64,000 bases of DNA from positions 62,001 to 126,000 of the forward strand of contig NZ_FRFD01000012.1 in assembly GCF_900143645.1 (NCBI RefSeq), in the 5' to 3' direction. Position 1 is the stretch's first letter. Each line of letters opens with the position of its first letter. Source of the stretch: Anaerocolumna xylanovorans DSM 12503 (lineage in GTDB: Bacteria > Bacillota > Clostridia > Lachnospirales > Lachnospiraceae). The position numbers and the translations under genes are program-made. A model generated the notes under the pieces. That model searched no databases. It worked only from the letters and a program-made list of their open reading frames with translations, and had not been told where the DNA came from. Shown here piece by piece: positions 44,383 to 51,554 of the stretch.

Positions 44383-45681
44383 TTAAGGCAATATTTTTTC
44401 TGCTGCCAGGGCTATTAAGCTCTCTCTGGTATTAAGGTCCGGATCTGTTAATACTGTCTCTAAAAGCTCTCCTAATACCTGTCCCATTGCCTTACCGGGC
44501 TTAAATCCAAGCTCAATTAAGTCCTTACCGTTAAGCATCATGTCCTTCAATTCGATGCACTCCTGCTTTTTCAGTATTTCCTCATAGAGCTCCTTGGCTT
44601 CCTCAAGCTTCTTTCCCTTTTCGTTTAAAAGATTCCCCTCCTCCGCCAGAATAAGTGCAGCTTTCATCTGAAAAAGCATTTCCATCAGATCCTTTCCGAT
44701 GGTGTTAGCCGCCTTTCTCATTCCATAGGGAGTGAGTGTAAATTCATAGCCATACCAGGTTATAAGCCGGTATACATAATCAACGGTTTCATTGTCAAAT
44801 TTAAGCCTTTTTAAGACCTCTTTTCCTTCCTCTGCCAAAAGTCCATGCAAAAGCATCGCCCAGGCAAGTATCAAAGACTCTTTCCCTTTGCCGCAGAAGC
44901 TCCCCGCATCCCTGATAAGCTTAACGCCTCTTAAAGCAAAAATCCCCAAAGGTTCTTCTCCCTTTAAGACAGGCTTACCCTCCGTCATCATACGGTCAAA
45001 CTCTGTAAACACCACTTCTGTAATTCCAAGCTCATAAGCAATTAAAAGCCTGTCCGGATTTGGCGAGAGTAAGAGCTTATTAATCTCTGTTCTTATCCGC
45101 TCTGCACTGATATTCTCAAGATTCTTTGCCATCTCCCTTGCAGCAAGAAGAGTTTCCTTTTCAATGTGAAAGCCAAGCTGGGCAGAAAAGCGTACAGCCC
45201 TTAGTATCCGCAGCGCATCTTCATCAAAACGCTTCTTAGCACTTCCAACACAGCGGATACGCCCTTCCTCTATATCCTTAAGCCCCTCAAAAATATCTAC
45301 CAGCCCGCTTTCTTCATTATATGCCATAGCGTTTATGGTGAAATCCCTTCTCATTAAATCCTCTGAAATATAAGGGGTATAGGTCACTTCCTTCGGGTGT
45401 CTGCTATCTTCATATTCCCCGTCAATCCGGTAGGTGGTGACCTCATAGCCTGTCTTATCCAGCATGACAGTAACCGTACCGTGGAGAATACCTGTGTCAA
45501 CGGTTCTTTTAAAAATTCCCTTTACCTGCATGGGACTTGCCGAGGTGGTGATATCCCAGTCCTCCGGCTCTCTTCCTAATATTACATCTCTGACGCATCC
45601 ACCTACCGCATAGGCTTCGTATCCTTGTTTCTGCAATTCCTTTATAATATAATCCACATCTTTTGGCAGTTGTATCCTCAT
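44383..45681 (-). CDS. cca: CCA tRNA nucleotidyltransferase
   Basis: 432 residues, class II nucleotidyltransferase that adds or repairs the 3' CCA of tRNA. Motif A is GGCVRDVILGREPEDWDI with metal ligands Asp41 and Asp43; RRDFTINAMAYN and AEDALRILRAVRFSAQLGF-type sequence (DEDALRILRAVRFSAQ) follow, then ISAERIRTEINKLL. The C-terminal helical part is somewhat longer than in the shortest bacterial forms. Start ATG 45681. Its ribosome binding site lies in the 3' arm of a hairpin (see 45682-45739). Confidence 0.95.
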   Translation of the reverse strand: MRIQLPKDVDYIIKELQKQGYEAYAVGGCVRDVILGREPEDWDITTSASPMQVKGIFKRTVDTGILHGTVTVMLDKTGYEVTTYRIDGEYEDSRHPKEVTYTPYISEDLMRRDFTINAMAYNEESGLVDIFEGLKDIEEGRIRCVGSAKKRFDEDALRILRAVRFSAQLGFHIEKETLLAAREMAKNLENISAERIRTEINKLLLSPNPDRLLIAYELGITEVVFTEFDRMMTEGKPVLKGEEPLGIFALRGVKLIRDAGSFCGKGKESLILAWAMLLHGLLAEEGKEVLKRLKFDNETVDYVYRLITWYGYEFTLTPYGMRKAANTIGKDLMEMLFQMKAALILAEEGNLLNEKGKKLEEAKELYEEILKKQECIELKDMMLNGKDLIELGFKPGKAMGQVLGELLETVLTDPDLNTRESLIALAAEKILP

Positions 45682-45739
45682 AAAAAAATCCTTCCTGACT
45701 TACTATCTTTATTATAGCCGAAGTCAGGAAGGATAACAA
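45682..45739 (-). promoter_or_regulatory. Promoter nested in the loop of a terminator-like hairpin before cca
   Basis: 45721-45734 pairs perfectly over 14 bp with 45701-45688, and seven T follow directly, then the cca ATG. The AGGAAGG ribosome binding site is within the 3' arm. A promoter overlaps: TTGTTA at 45739-45734, 17-bp spacer, TATAAT at 45716-45711 inside the 19-base loop. RNA started here (near 45704) lacks the 5' arm, while RNA read through from the CPBP gene would form the terminator and mask the site. Confidence 0.7.
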
Positions 45740-45753
45740 ATTTTTTTTAAGGT

Positions 45754-46644
45754 TTAATATTCATCATAAGTATAAGGGACCTCTTCCAACCCAACCTTTT
45801 TAGACAGCTTGATAAAATGAATAAGAATTAATATGATACCCGCTGCACTTAAAGCAAAGAGAGGCACCCCGGTCACAGGATTTAAAAGTACCTTGTCCGA
45901 GAGGAAATAGCCAAGGAATATACCGCTTAAATTAACCGACATATGAAGGGCAATGGGAGCCGCAAGTGTATTAAAGGTGTAGCGCATAAGCCCGAAGCAA
46001 AGGCCGATGGCAAATGCATACAGACCCTGAACCATGTTCATGTGGTAGATTCCAAAAAGAAGTGCCTGCAAGATGTTTGCAGCGAAAAAGGGCATAACCC
46101 TCCTTGCTTTCTTCATGATAACTCCACGGCAAATCAATTCTTCTGCAATAGGCCCTATGATTCCGACATACAAAAAGGAGAAAAATGAAGTGCCCATGCC
46201 CAGCTGTTCCATAAGCTTTCCGTATTCCTCAAACCACTCCGGTCTTAAATGGGATATCAGGGTAAGTATGGCAGAAAGCCCGATCTGAAGGCAAAGGCCA
46301 AGTACAATAATAAGGAGCACCCTTTGTACAGAGAGGCTGTTTGCCTGTTCAATAGTTTCTTCCTGCCTTTTAAGCTTCTTTAACCAAATTCCAAACACAA
46401 TAATATCAATAACACCTAATACTGCCGACAGCAGCAGAAGAAACTCCGGGTTTTGTAAATCGTTTGTGATAGCTTCCTGTACAGTCTCCATATCAAGTCC
46501 GTCTTGGGAAGCCAGCTGAACCCCTTTTACAACGGCATAGATAAGTCCAACCCATATACCTCCAAGAATTTGTATTACGAATGCCATTAAAAGGGGTAGA
46601 ACCGGTGCCAAATATTTTCCTGCTTTTTTCATGTTAATATCCAT
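45754..46644 (-). CDS. CPBP family intramembrane glutamic endopeptidase
   Basis: 296 residues, about eight TM segments. The three CPBP motifs are seen: EELICRG (EExxxR), FGIYHMN (FxxxH) and HMSVN (HxxxN). Members process proteins within membranes or give immunity to bacteriocins. It is on the same strand as, and about 95 bases beyond, the peptide-export cluster, so an immunity or maturation role is possible but not proven. Start ATG 46644; family B hairpin repeat precedes it. Confidence 0.9.
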   Translation of the reverse strand: MDINMKKAGKYLAPVLPLLMAFVIQILGGIWVGLIYAVVKGVQLASQDGLDMETVQEAITNDLQNPEFLLLLSAVLGVIDIIVFGIWLKKLKRQEETIEQANSLSVQRVLLIIVLGLCLQIGLSAILTLISHLRPEWFEEYGKLMEQLGMGTSFFSFLYVGIIGPIAEELICRGVIMKKARRVMPFFAANILQALLFGIYHMNMVQGLYAFAIGLCFGLMRYTFNTLAAPIALHMSVNLSGIFLGYFLSDKVLLNPVTGVPLFALSAAGIILILIHFIKLSKKVGLEEVPYTYDEY

Positions 46645-46653
46645 GCCTTTCCT

Positions 46654-46700
46654 AAATATCCAACCTACGGTTGAATATTCATTAATTTGTAGTTGAGAAA
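46654..46700 (-). repeat. Hairpin repeat family B ahead of the CPBP gene
   Basis: GAATATTCAACC (46680-46669) pairs with GGTTGGATATTT (46665-46654), with AATTAAT on the 5' side, matching the copy before ddl in sequence, order and position relative to the start codon. The two stem bases that differ (CC/GG here, AT-type there) change together. Confidence 0.6.
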
Positions 46701-46738
46701 CTATTGCTGTATTAATTTTCTTTCCTGTTACAGGAGGG

Positions 46739-47338
46739 TTAATAGACCTTTAATCCTACCTCCTTGCTATAAGCCTTTTGAAAGCCCTCGGTCATATATC
46801 TTGAAGCAGTGACCTTGTAGCTTCTTTCTTCGGTAATCAGTTCCAACAAAAAGACAGATGCGGTTTTATTCTCAATGTTATAGTTTATGATAGTTTGAAG
46901 TTCAAACTCTTTATTGTGCGTCGGTATATAACAAATCCGGTCATTTATGTAAATGCAGTTGGAAAACCATCCCCATATATCAAGCAGTATCATCCAGTAA
47001 AAACTATAGAGCGGCGTTACCCCGATTATATCACCGCCATTAAGAATCCAATAATTCTGAACCAGATAAATTGCCATAGCTGCTAAAAGAACCGCGCCTG
47101 CCGCTGCATCGGGTATTCTGTAAAACCGATATACCTTACAGCCCTTTAACTTCCGGTATCTATATTCCCTGATGCAGTAATATCCCACAATGCCTATCAG
47201 AAATTGTATCACTGACTCACACAACCAGCCAATCCCTATATGAACAGAGAATCCGGTCTCCAAAAACCTTGGAAGCATCATTGCTGTTGCAATAAGCACT
47301 GCTGCAGCTGTAATTATAAACCCATCTCTTTTCCGCAT
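46739..47338 (-). CDS. Membrane protein of unknown function in the peptide-export cluster
   Basis: 199 residues: about four TM segments in residues 8-150, then a cytoplasmic tail of some 55 residues with beta character (FELQTIINYNIENKTASVFLLELITEERSYKV). Family not recognised. Start follows AGGAG. Last clear member of the cluster before the CPBP gene; could be an immunity or accessory factor. Confidence 0.65.
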   Translation of the reverse strand: MRKRDGFIITAAAVLIATAMMLPRFLETGFSVHIGIGWLCESVIQFLIGIVGYYCIREYRYRKLKGCKVYRFYRIPDAAAGAVLLAAMAIYLVQNYWILNGGDIIGVTPLYSFYWMILLDIWGWFSNCIYINDRICYIPTHNKEFELQTIINYNIENKTASVFLLELITEERSYKVTASRYMTEGFQKAYSKEVGLKVY

Positions 47339-47395
47339 TCGTATATTCTCCTGTCAGTTCCCACCCCTGCATCTGTTCACCGTTATTTTACTGTC

Positions 47396-47878
47396 TTAAC
47401 CTGTATGTGCGGAATTTCTTTTGTGCCTCCCATAATAATATAGATAAATACAAAACAGAACTATCCCTGCTCCTAAATATATATCTTTTGCATCACATAT
47501 CTTATTCCCGGCAAGGAGGTAATCAAGGCTGCCCTGATAAAGCAGTTTATCCGCCAGTGAGCATACGCACCCCGCTTCCATTATCAGAATGGCATAATCA
47601 AAGTACCTGTCCGTATATTCCCTTTTCTTAAACAAAATATAAATAAGCACTAATGCTATTATGGATATTATATTGATAATAAGCAGTATACCAAGGCTTA
47701 AGTTCATATTCAACTCATTATTAAACACCGACAACTGATCTTTATTCATATATGGGAAAAACCCTAATTTTCCATTTGCCGTTCTGTAATCTGCACCCAT
47801 TAAAGTATAATAGACTATCCCTTTCAGCAGTTGGTCAATGCTAATCAGCGCTCCAAAAACGATTATTTTTTTTCTCAT
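47396..47878 (-). CDS. LspA-like (signal peptidase II-like) membrane protein
   Basis: 160 residues, four TM segments. The LspA layout is visible: SIDQLLKGI near the N-terminus, SLADKLLYQGSLDYL where the NxxDR catalytic Asp motif stands, and CDAKDIYLGAGIVL where FNxAD stands. Key Asn residues are changed, so activity as a lipoprotein signal peptidase is uncertain. Placed within the peptide-export operon, it may process the peptide or a cluster lipoprotein. Confidence 0.65.
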   Translation of the reverse strand: MRKKIIVFGALISIDQLLKGIVYYTLMGADYRTANGKLGFFPYMNKDQLSVFNNELNMNLSLGILLIINIISIIALVLIYILFKKREYTDRYFDYAILIMEAGCVCSLADKLLYQGSLDYLLAGNKICDAKDIYLGAGIVLFCIYLYYYGRHKRNSAHTG

Positions 47879-47983
47879 GTGTTCCCCATTTTATGTATTT
47901 AATTTCTACTGCCAGGTAATTTATCGAAAAATATATTATAGAAACTACCATTAATGTTCCAAAGAGAAGAACCTTTCCAAAAC

Positions 47984-49348
47984 TTATTGATTCTCCTGAT
48001 AAATGTTATTATCCAGGATATCCTCCCACTGCATTACTTCCATACAGCAGCTATAAAACTTCAGGCTCACAGACTGCCTGTCCAGATAAGCCTTTTTTAC
48101 CTCTAACTGCGTAGCTCTTTTGCATTTAAAGCTCTCTTCTATTATTTTACACTTATTATCCGCAATGTCCAGCTCTGTTTTTGCCGATAACATCTTACGG
48201 AAAGCTCCTTCATAGGCGTTGATTGCCTTTTTCACATAATCCTCTATCTGCCGCCCTACTTGAACCTTTTGCAGTCTGTAACTTTCTACCGTTAGTTCAG
48301 TTTGGCGCCTGTAGGCGGAACTTGCCATAGCATCGGAAGAAAGATAATTTTGATAACTGGTCTCCATATTTTTAAGCTGCAGATAGGCTGGGGTACTATC
48401 CATAAATGCATTTACTTTACTTGCTGCCGTATAGTTTTTGTGGTCCAATGTAATATTGAATTGGATTGTATCATTTTCTGCAATGCCGGTCTCCCTCTTG
48501 ATGCAGGAACTTAAAAAATTATAATCATTCTGCTTTTCCCCAAATAGTCTGTCATTTTCCAGAAGACTTAAGGAAATATCATCAATACGCCCCTTGGTGG
48601 AATACCCATGCTGATACTTTATATCTTCTATCTGTTTTTGCATCCCAATGTATTCCTGGTTTAAGGTATAATACTTTATTCCCTCTTCGTTGATTATCAA
48701 ATTCAGGCAGCTCTGCATAAAACTATGCCTTGCCTTATCCCTTCCGTCCTGTGTTAACAGGTTCTGATAGTTTTTATAAAACTCCGCAAGATCCTGGGAC
48801 AACTTGGCATCGGAAGCACTTTTAGCAAGAACAGCCGCATTCTTTTGATAGGAGGCAATCTCTGCCTCTACCGCACTTAGCTGATTATCTGCCTGCATGA
48901 TAAGCGCCTTAATATCCTCTGCCTCGCTGCCTGCCGCAGGAGTATCCCCTTCACTTGTATTACTTTCACCAACTGCCATAGCTTCACTGCTTTGTGCCAA
49001 CAGTTTATTCTTTGAATCAAGCAGCCTATCCTTTGCCGCGCTAAGCTCCTGTATTTTAGCCTGAACATACAGGTAGTCTGACCGTGCATTATTGTAAGTG
49101 TCTCCTGCTGTCAATGCCTTCGCTGCCTGCAGTTCGTTCTGCAGCCTGTTAATCTGATAATCTATGCCATAACTTTCGTATCTGCCTATGACATCCCTGA
49201 AATCATAGGCCTTCCCGCCTCCCGGCAAAAGATAGGATACAGTCTCCGCAGATACCGTTTTGCTGCACAGGCAGAAGGTTGTAATCACAAGGCAGATTAA
49301 AAGCAACTTTCCTGTTTTAAATACATCACATTTCTTAACCCTTTTCAT
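47984..49348 (-). CDS. Secreted TolC-like coiled-coil protein
   Basis: 454 residues with a signal peptide (cleavage likely after SAETV region, about residue 35). Two long helical hairpin regions follow (40-240 and 260-450). The second half has the repeat pattern of TolC/OEP proteins: VKKAINAYEGAFRKMLSAKTELDIADNKCKIIEESF, then RATQLEVKKAYLDRQSVSLKFYSCCMEVMQWEDIL, where TolC has a Gly/Thr-LEV turn. There is no outer membrane in the inferred host, so it would span or dock in the wall. It follows the HlyD-like gene by 14 bases. Confidence 0.7.
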   Translation of the reverse strand: MKRVKKCDVFKTGKLLLICLVITTFCLCSKTVSAETVSYLLPGGGKAYDFRDVIGRYESYGIDYQINRLQNELQAAKALTAGDTYNNARSDYLYVQAKIQELSAAKDRLLDSKNKLLAQSSEAMAVGESNTSEGDTPAAGSEAEDIKALIMQADNQLSAVEAEIASYQKNAAVLAKSASDAKLSQDLAEFYKNYQNLLTQDGRDKARHSFMQSCLNLIINEEGIKYYTLNQEYIGMQKQIEDIKYQHGYSTKGRIDDISLSLLENDRLFGEKQNDYNFLSSCIKRETGIAENDTIQFNITLDHKNYTAASKVNAFMDSTPAYLQLKNMETSYQNYLSSDAMASSAYRRQTELTVESYRLQKVQVGRQIEDYVKKAINAYEGAFRKMLSAKTELDIADNKCKIIEESFKCKRATQLEVKKAYLDRQSVSLKFYSCCMEVMQWEDILDNNIYQENQ

Positions 49349-49362
49349 CCGTGTCTTGTCCT

Positions 49363-51234
49363 CTAATTCTTTAAGAAGTTCATTTTCTCCAGTACAAACT
49401 TAAGAATACGTTTGTTTTCTATAATCATCTGGGCCTGACAGGACATTCCTGTCTTAAGCGCTGCCTCTTTTCCCTTGGAATCATAAAGGGACTTTCCATT
49501 TATAGACGCTTCCACCAGATAGTAGCCACTTGCATTTTTCTCGTCCACCTTAAGGTCCTTGGATATCTTTGTTATCCTGCCTGTCAGATATCCATATTCA
49601 TTATTAGGAAGAGCATAGACATTAAATTTCACTTGCATACCTTCTTTTAATTTCCCAATATCTTTATTGCTGACATAAATATTAGCCTTAAAGCTGCTTT
49701 CGTTATCCGGTATAATTGTCATCACCGGAGTTCCGGCATTTAAGGTATCTCCCGTTACAAGTTCCGTACCGCTATTAATAACTCCCGTTTTCGCTGCTTT
49801 CACCGCAGCATCCTCTATCTGGGAATTAAGCTTCTCTATTGCCGCTGCCAGTTCTTTCTTCTTATCTTCGTCAGCCTTGATGCTGTCAATGGTACCTCGT
49901 ATCTCCGTATTCTTATATTCCTCCAAGGCAGCATCCGTCTTTGCCTTTCCTCCGGTCATAAGAACCTTTTTATCTTCCAGCTTCAGATTATCAAGGTTAT
50001 CCGTAAGGGACTTTATACTATCCTTTAAGGCAGTTATTTTGTCCCGCAGATCCACCTGATAGTTTAACTGAAAATTCAATAGTGCATTCTCTCTCTCTTC
50101 TTCGCTCTTTTTAAGAAGATCCTCCTTACTTAGAGTCCCTTTCTGGGAAAGTTTAAGCTCTTCGATGCTTTTCTCTGTTTCTGCTATATTGTTTTTAATT
50201 TCTTTTAAGTAGGAAGCCTCATAGGTATCAATTGCCCTCTTTGCATCCTGGACTTTTATCTGGGACTGTTCCACTTCCCACTCTGTTACGGCAAGTCCAG
50301 CCAGAGCTTTATTTATATCATAGTCTTCTTTTGCCTGCCCGTAAGCTGTATTTAATTCCGCCAGCTTATTCTCATATTCCTGGTATTGCAGGCTGTAGCT
50401 GCTGTTATCCGTAAACAGGCTTTTTCCTTGTTCTATACTTTTCTTTAAGAGATTTAATCCCGTCTTTCTCCCGGTGTAATACTCTAAGGAATCCACTACC
50501 CCCTCCGCAGTAGTCGACAGGCGGATTTCCGATTCAGTACTGTCATACTTTTGCACCAGGGTTTTATAATCACTCTGATACTTCCTGTAAAGGTCATAGT
50601 ACTCCTTCTCACCCCCTGCAGCCTGAAAAGGATTTTCCCCTCCGGTAATGGACTGTTCCAGCTTCGTAAGATTTAAAAGCCGTGCCTCCTCTTCGGATAG
50701 CTGCTTTGCTACGGACGCTTGATTCAATCTTCTTGCCTGATTTTTATAATCCGTATCCTTTTGGGATATCTTATAATTTATGTAAAAACTACGGTATTTT
50801 AAGTAGTATTCTTCTTCGTTCTTATCAAAATAATTTTCTCCGTCTTCAATGGACTTCTTATATGTCTTCAGATTTTCAAGTTCTTTTGTGATTTCTGACA
50901 TCTGTTTCTCATAATAGTCCTTTTGCTTTAACAGGTCATCATGCTCTATGACATAGAGCACATCTCCCTTTTCCACCTTCTGCCCATCTTCAATATTAAC
51001 GGTTTCAATGGTTCCGGCATAGTTATTAACAACAGTTGCCACTTGCTTATTAGGGCGCAGAATTCCTTCGGACTTTACTACAATATCTATTTTCCCAAAG
51101 TACGTCCAAATAAGTGCCACAAGAAACATTCCAAGCACCAGGTATACAAACAGGGATAGGAATATATTCGGCTTTGATTCGTAAACTTCCCTGCTGTCAG
51201 ACATTTCGTTTAAATTTAATATAATTGGTTTCAT
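49363..51234 (-). CDS. Very long HlyD-family membrane fusion protein
   Basis: 623 residues: short cytoplasmic tail, TM (about 25-47), a lipoyl-like half (VVNNYAGTIETVNIEDGQKVEKGDVLYVIEHDD, about 65-100), roughly 400 residues of charged coiled coil in several antiparallel runs (105-490), then the second lipoyl half (AAKTGVINSGTELVTGDTLNAGTPVMTIIP) and a beta-barrel end. Most Gram-positive HlyD-like accessory proteins (ComB, MesE, LcnD) are about 450-480 residues, so the hairpin is extended, in line with reaching a TolC-like partner across the wall. Starts 112 bases after the small TM gene. Confidence 0.88.
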   Translation of the reverse strand: MKPIILNLNEMSDSREVYESKPNIFLSLFVYLVLGMFLVALIWTYFGKIDIVVKSEGILRPNKQVATVVNNYAGTIETVNIEDGQKVEKGDVLYVIEHDDLLKQKDYYEKQMSEITKELENLKTYKKSIEDGENYFDKNEEEYYLKYRSFYINYKISQKDTDYKNQARRLNQASVAKQLSEEEARLLNLTKLEQSITGGENPFQAAGGEKEYYDLYRKYQSDYKTLVQKYDSTESEIRLSTTAEGVVDSLEYYTGRKTGLNLLKKSIEQGKSLFTDNSSYSLQYQEYENKLAELNTAYGQAKEDYDINKALAGLAVTEWEVEQSQIKVQDAKRAIDTYEASYLKEIKNNIAETEKSIEELKLSQKGTLSKEDLLKKSEEERENALLNFQLNYQVDLRDKITALKDSIKSLTDNLDNLKLEDKKVLMTGGKAKTDAALEEYKNTEIRGTIDSIKADEDKKKELAAAIEKLNSQIEDAAVKAAKTGVINSGTELVTGDTLNAGTPVMTIIPDNESSFKANIYVSNKDIGKLKEGMQVKFNVYALPNNEYGYLTGRITKISKDLKVDEKNASGYYLVEASINGKSLYDSKGKEAALKTGMSCQAQMIIENKRILKFVLEKMNFLKN

Positions 51235-51346
51235 CAGATAGTCTCTTTCTGGATTTATCTATTGTTTAAGTTCTTTAATTTATTTCTTTCCCTTTGACGT
51301 ATAGCCATAAATATATAAATTATCTATTTTTTATTGATGTCTCGTA

Positions 51347-51517
51347 TTAATATTTTCCCTTATTAAGTTCCAAAATGGCCTTATTATAAGGTTCTTTTAT
51401 CTTTTCATAAGATATCCGGTCCAGAACCATTCCAATGCATAGAACAATTGAATATGCCAGAATGAACCAGGCTATATTTTCTGTTCTATTTAATCCATTT
51501 AAAGTAAAACATTTCAT
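51347..51517 (-). CDS. Small single-TM protein between exporter and HlyD-like genes
   Basis: 56 residues from ATG 51517: a short polar N-terminus, TM at about 15-36, then a Lys/Glu-rich tail. The open frame extends upstream into the ABC gene, but that part is only overlap. No good ribosome binding site is seen, so start and even expression are uncertain. Small one-TM proteins in such loci are often immunity factors. Confidence 0.45.
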   Translation of the reverse strand: MKCFTLNGLNRTENIAWFILAYSIVLCIGMVLDRISYEKIKEPYNKAILELNKGKY

Positions 51518-51554
51518 TAAAAGCTTAAGCTTTATTACAGTTAAAGTTATTACT

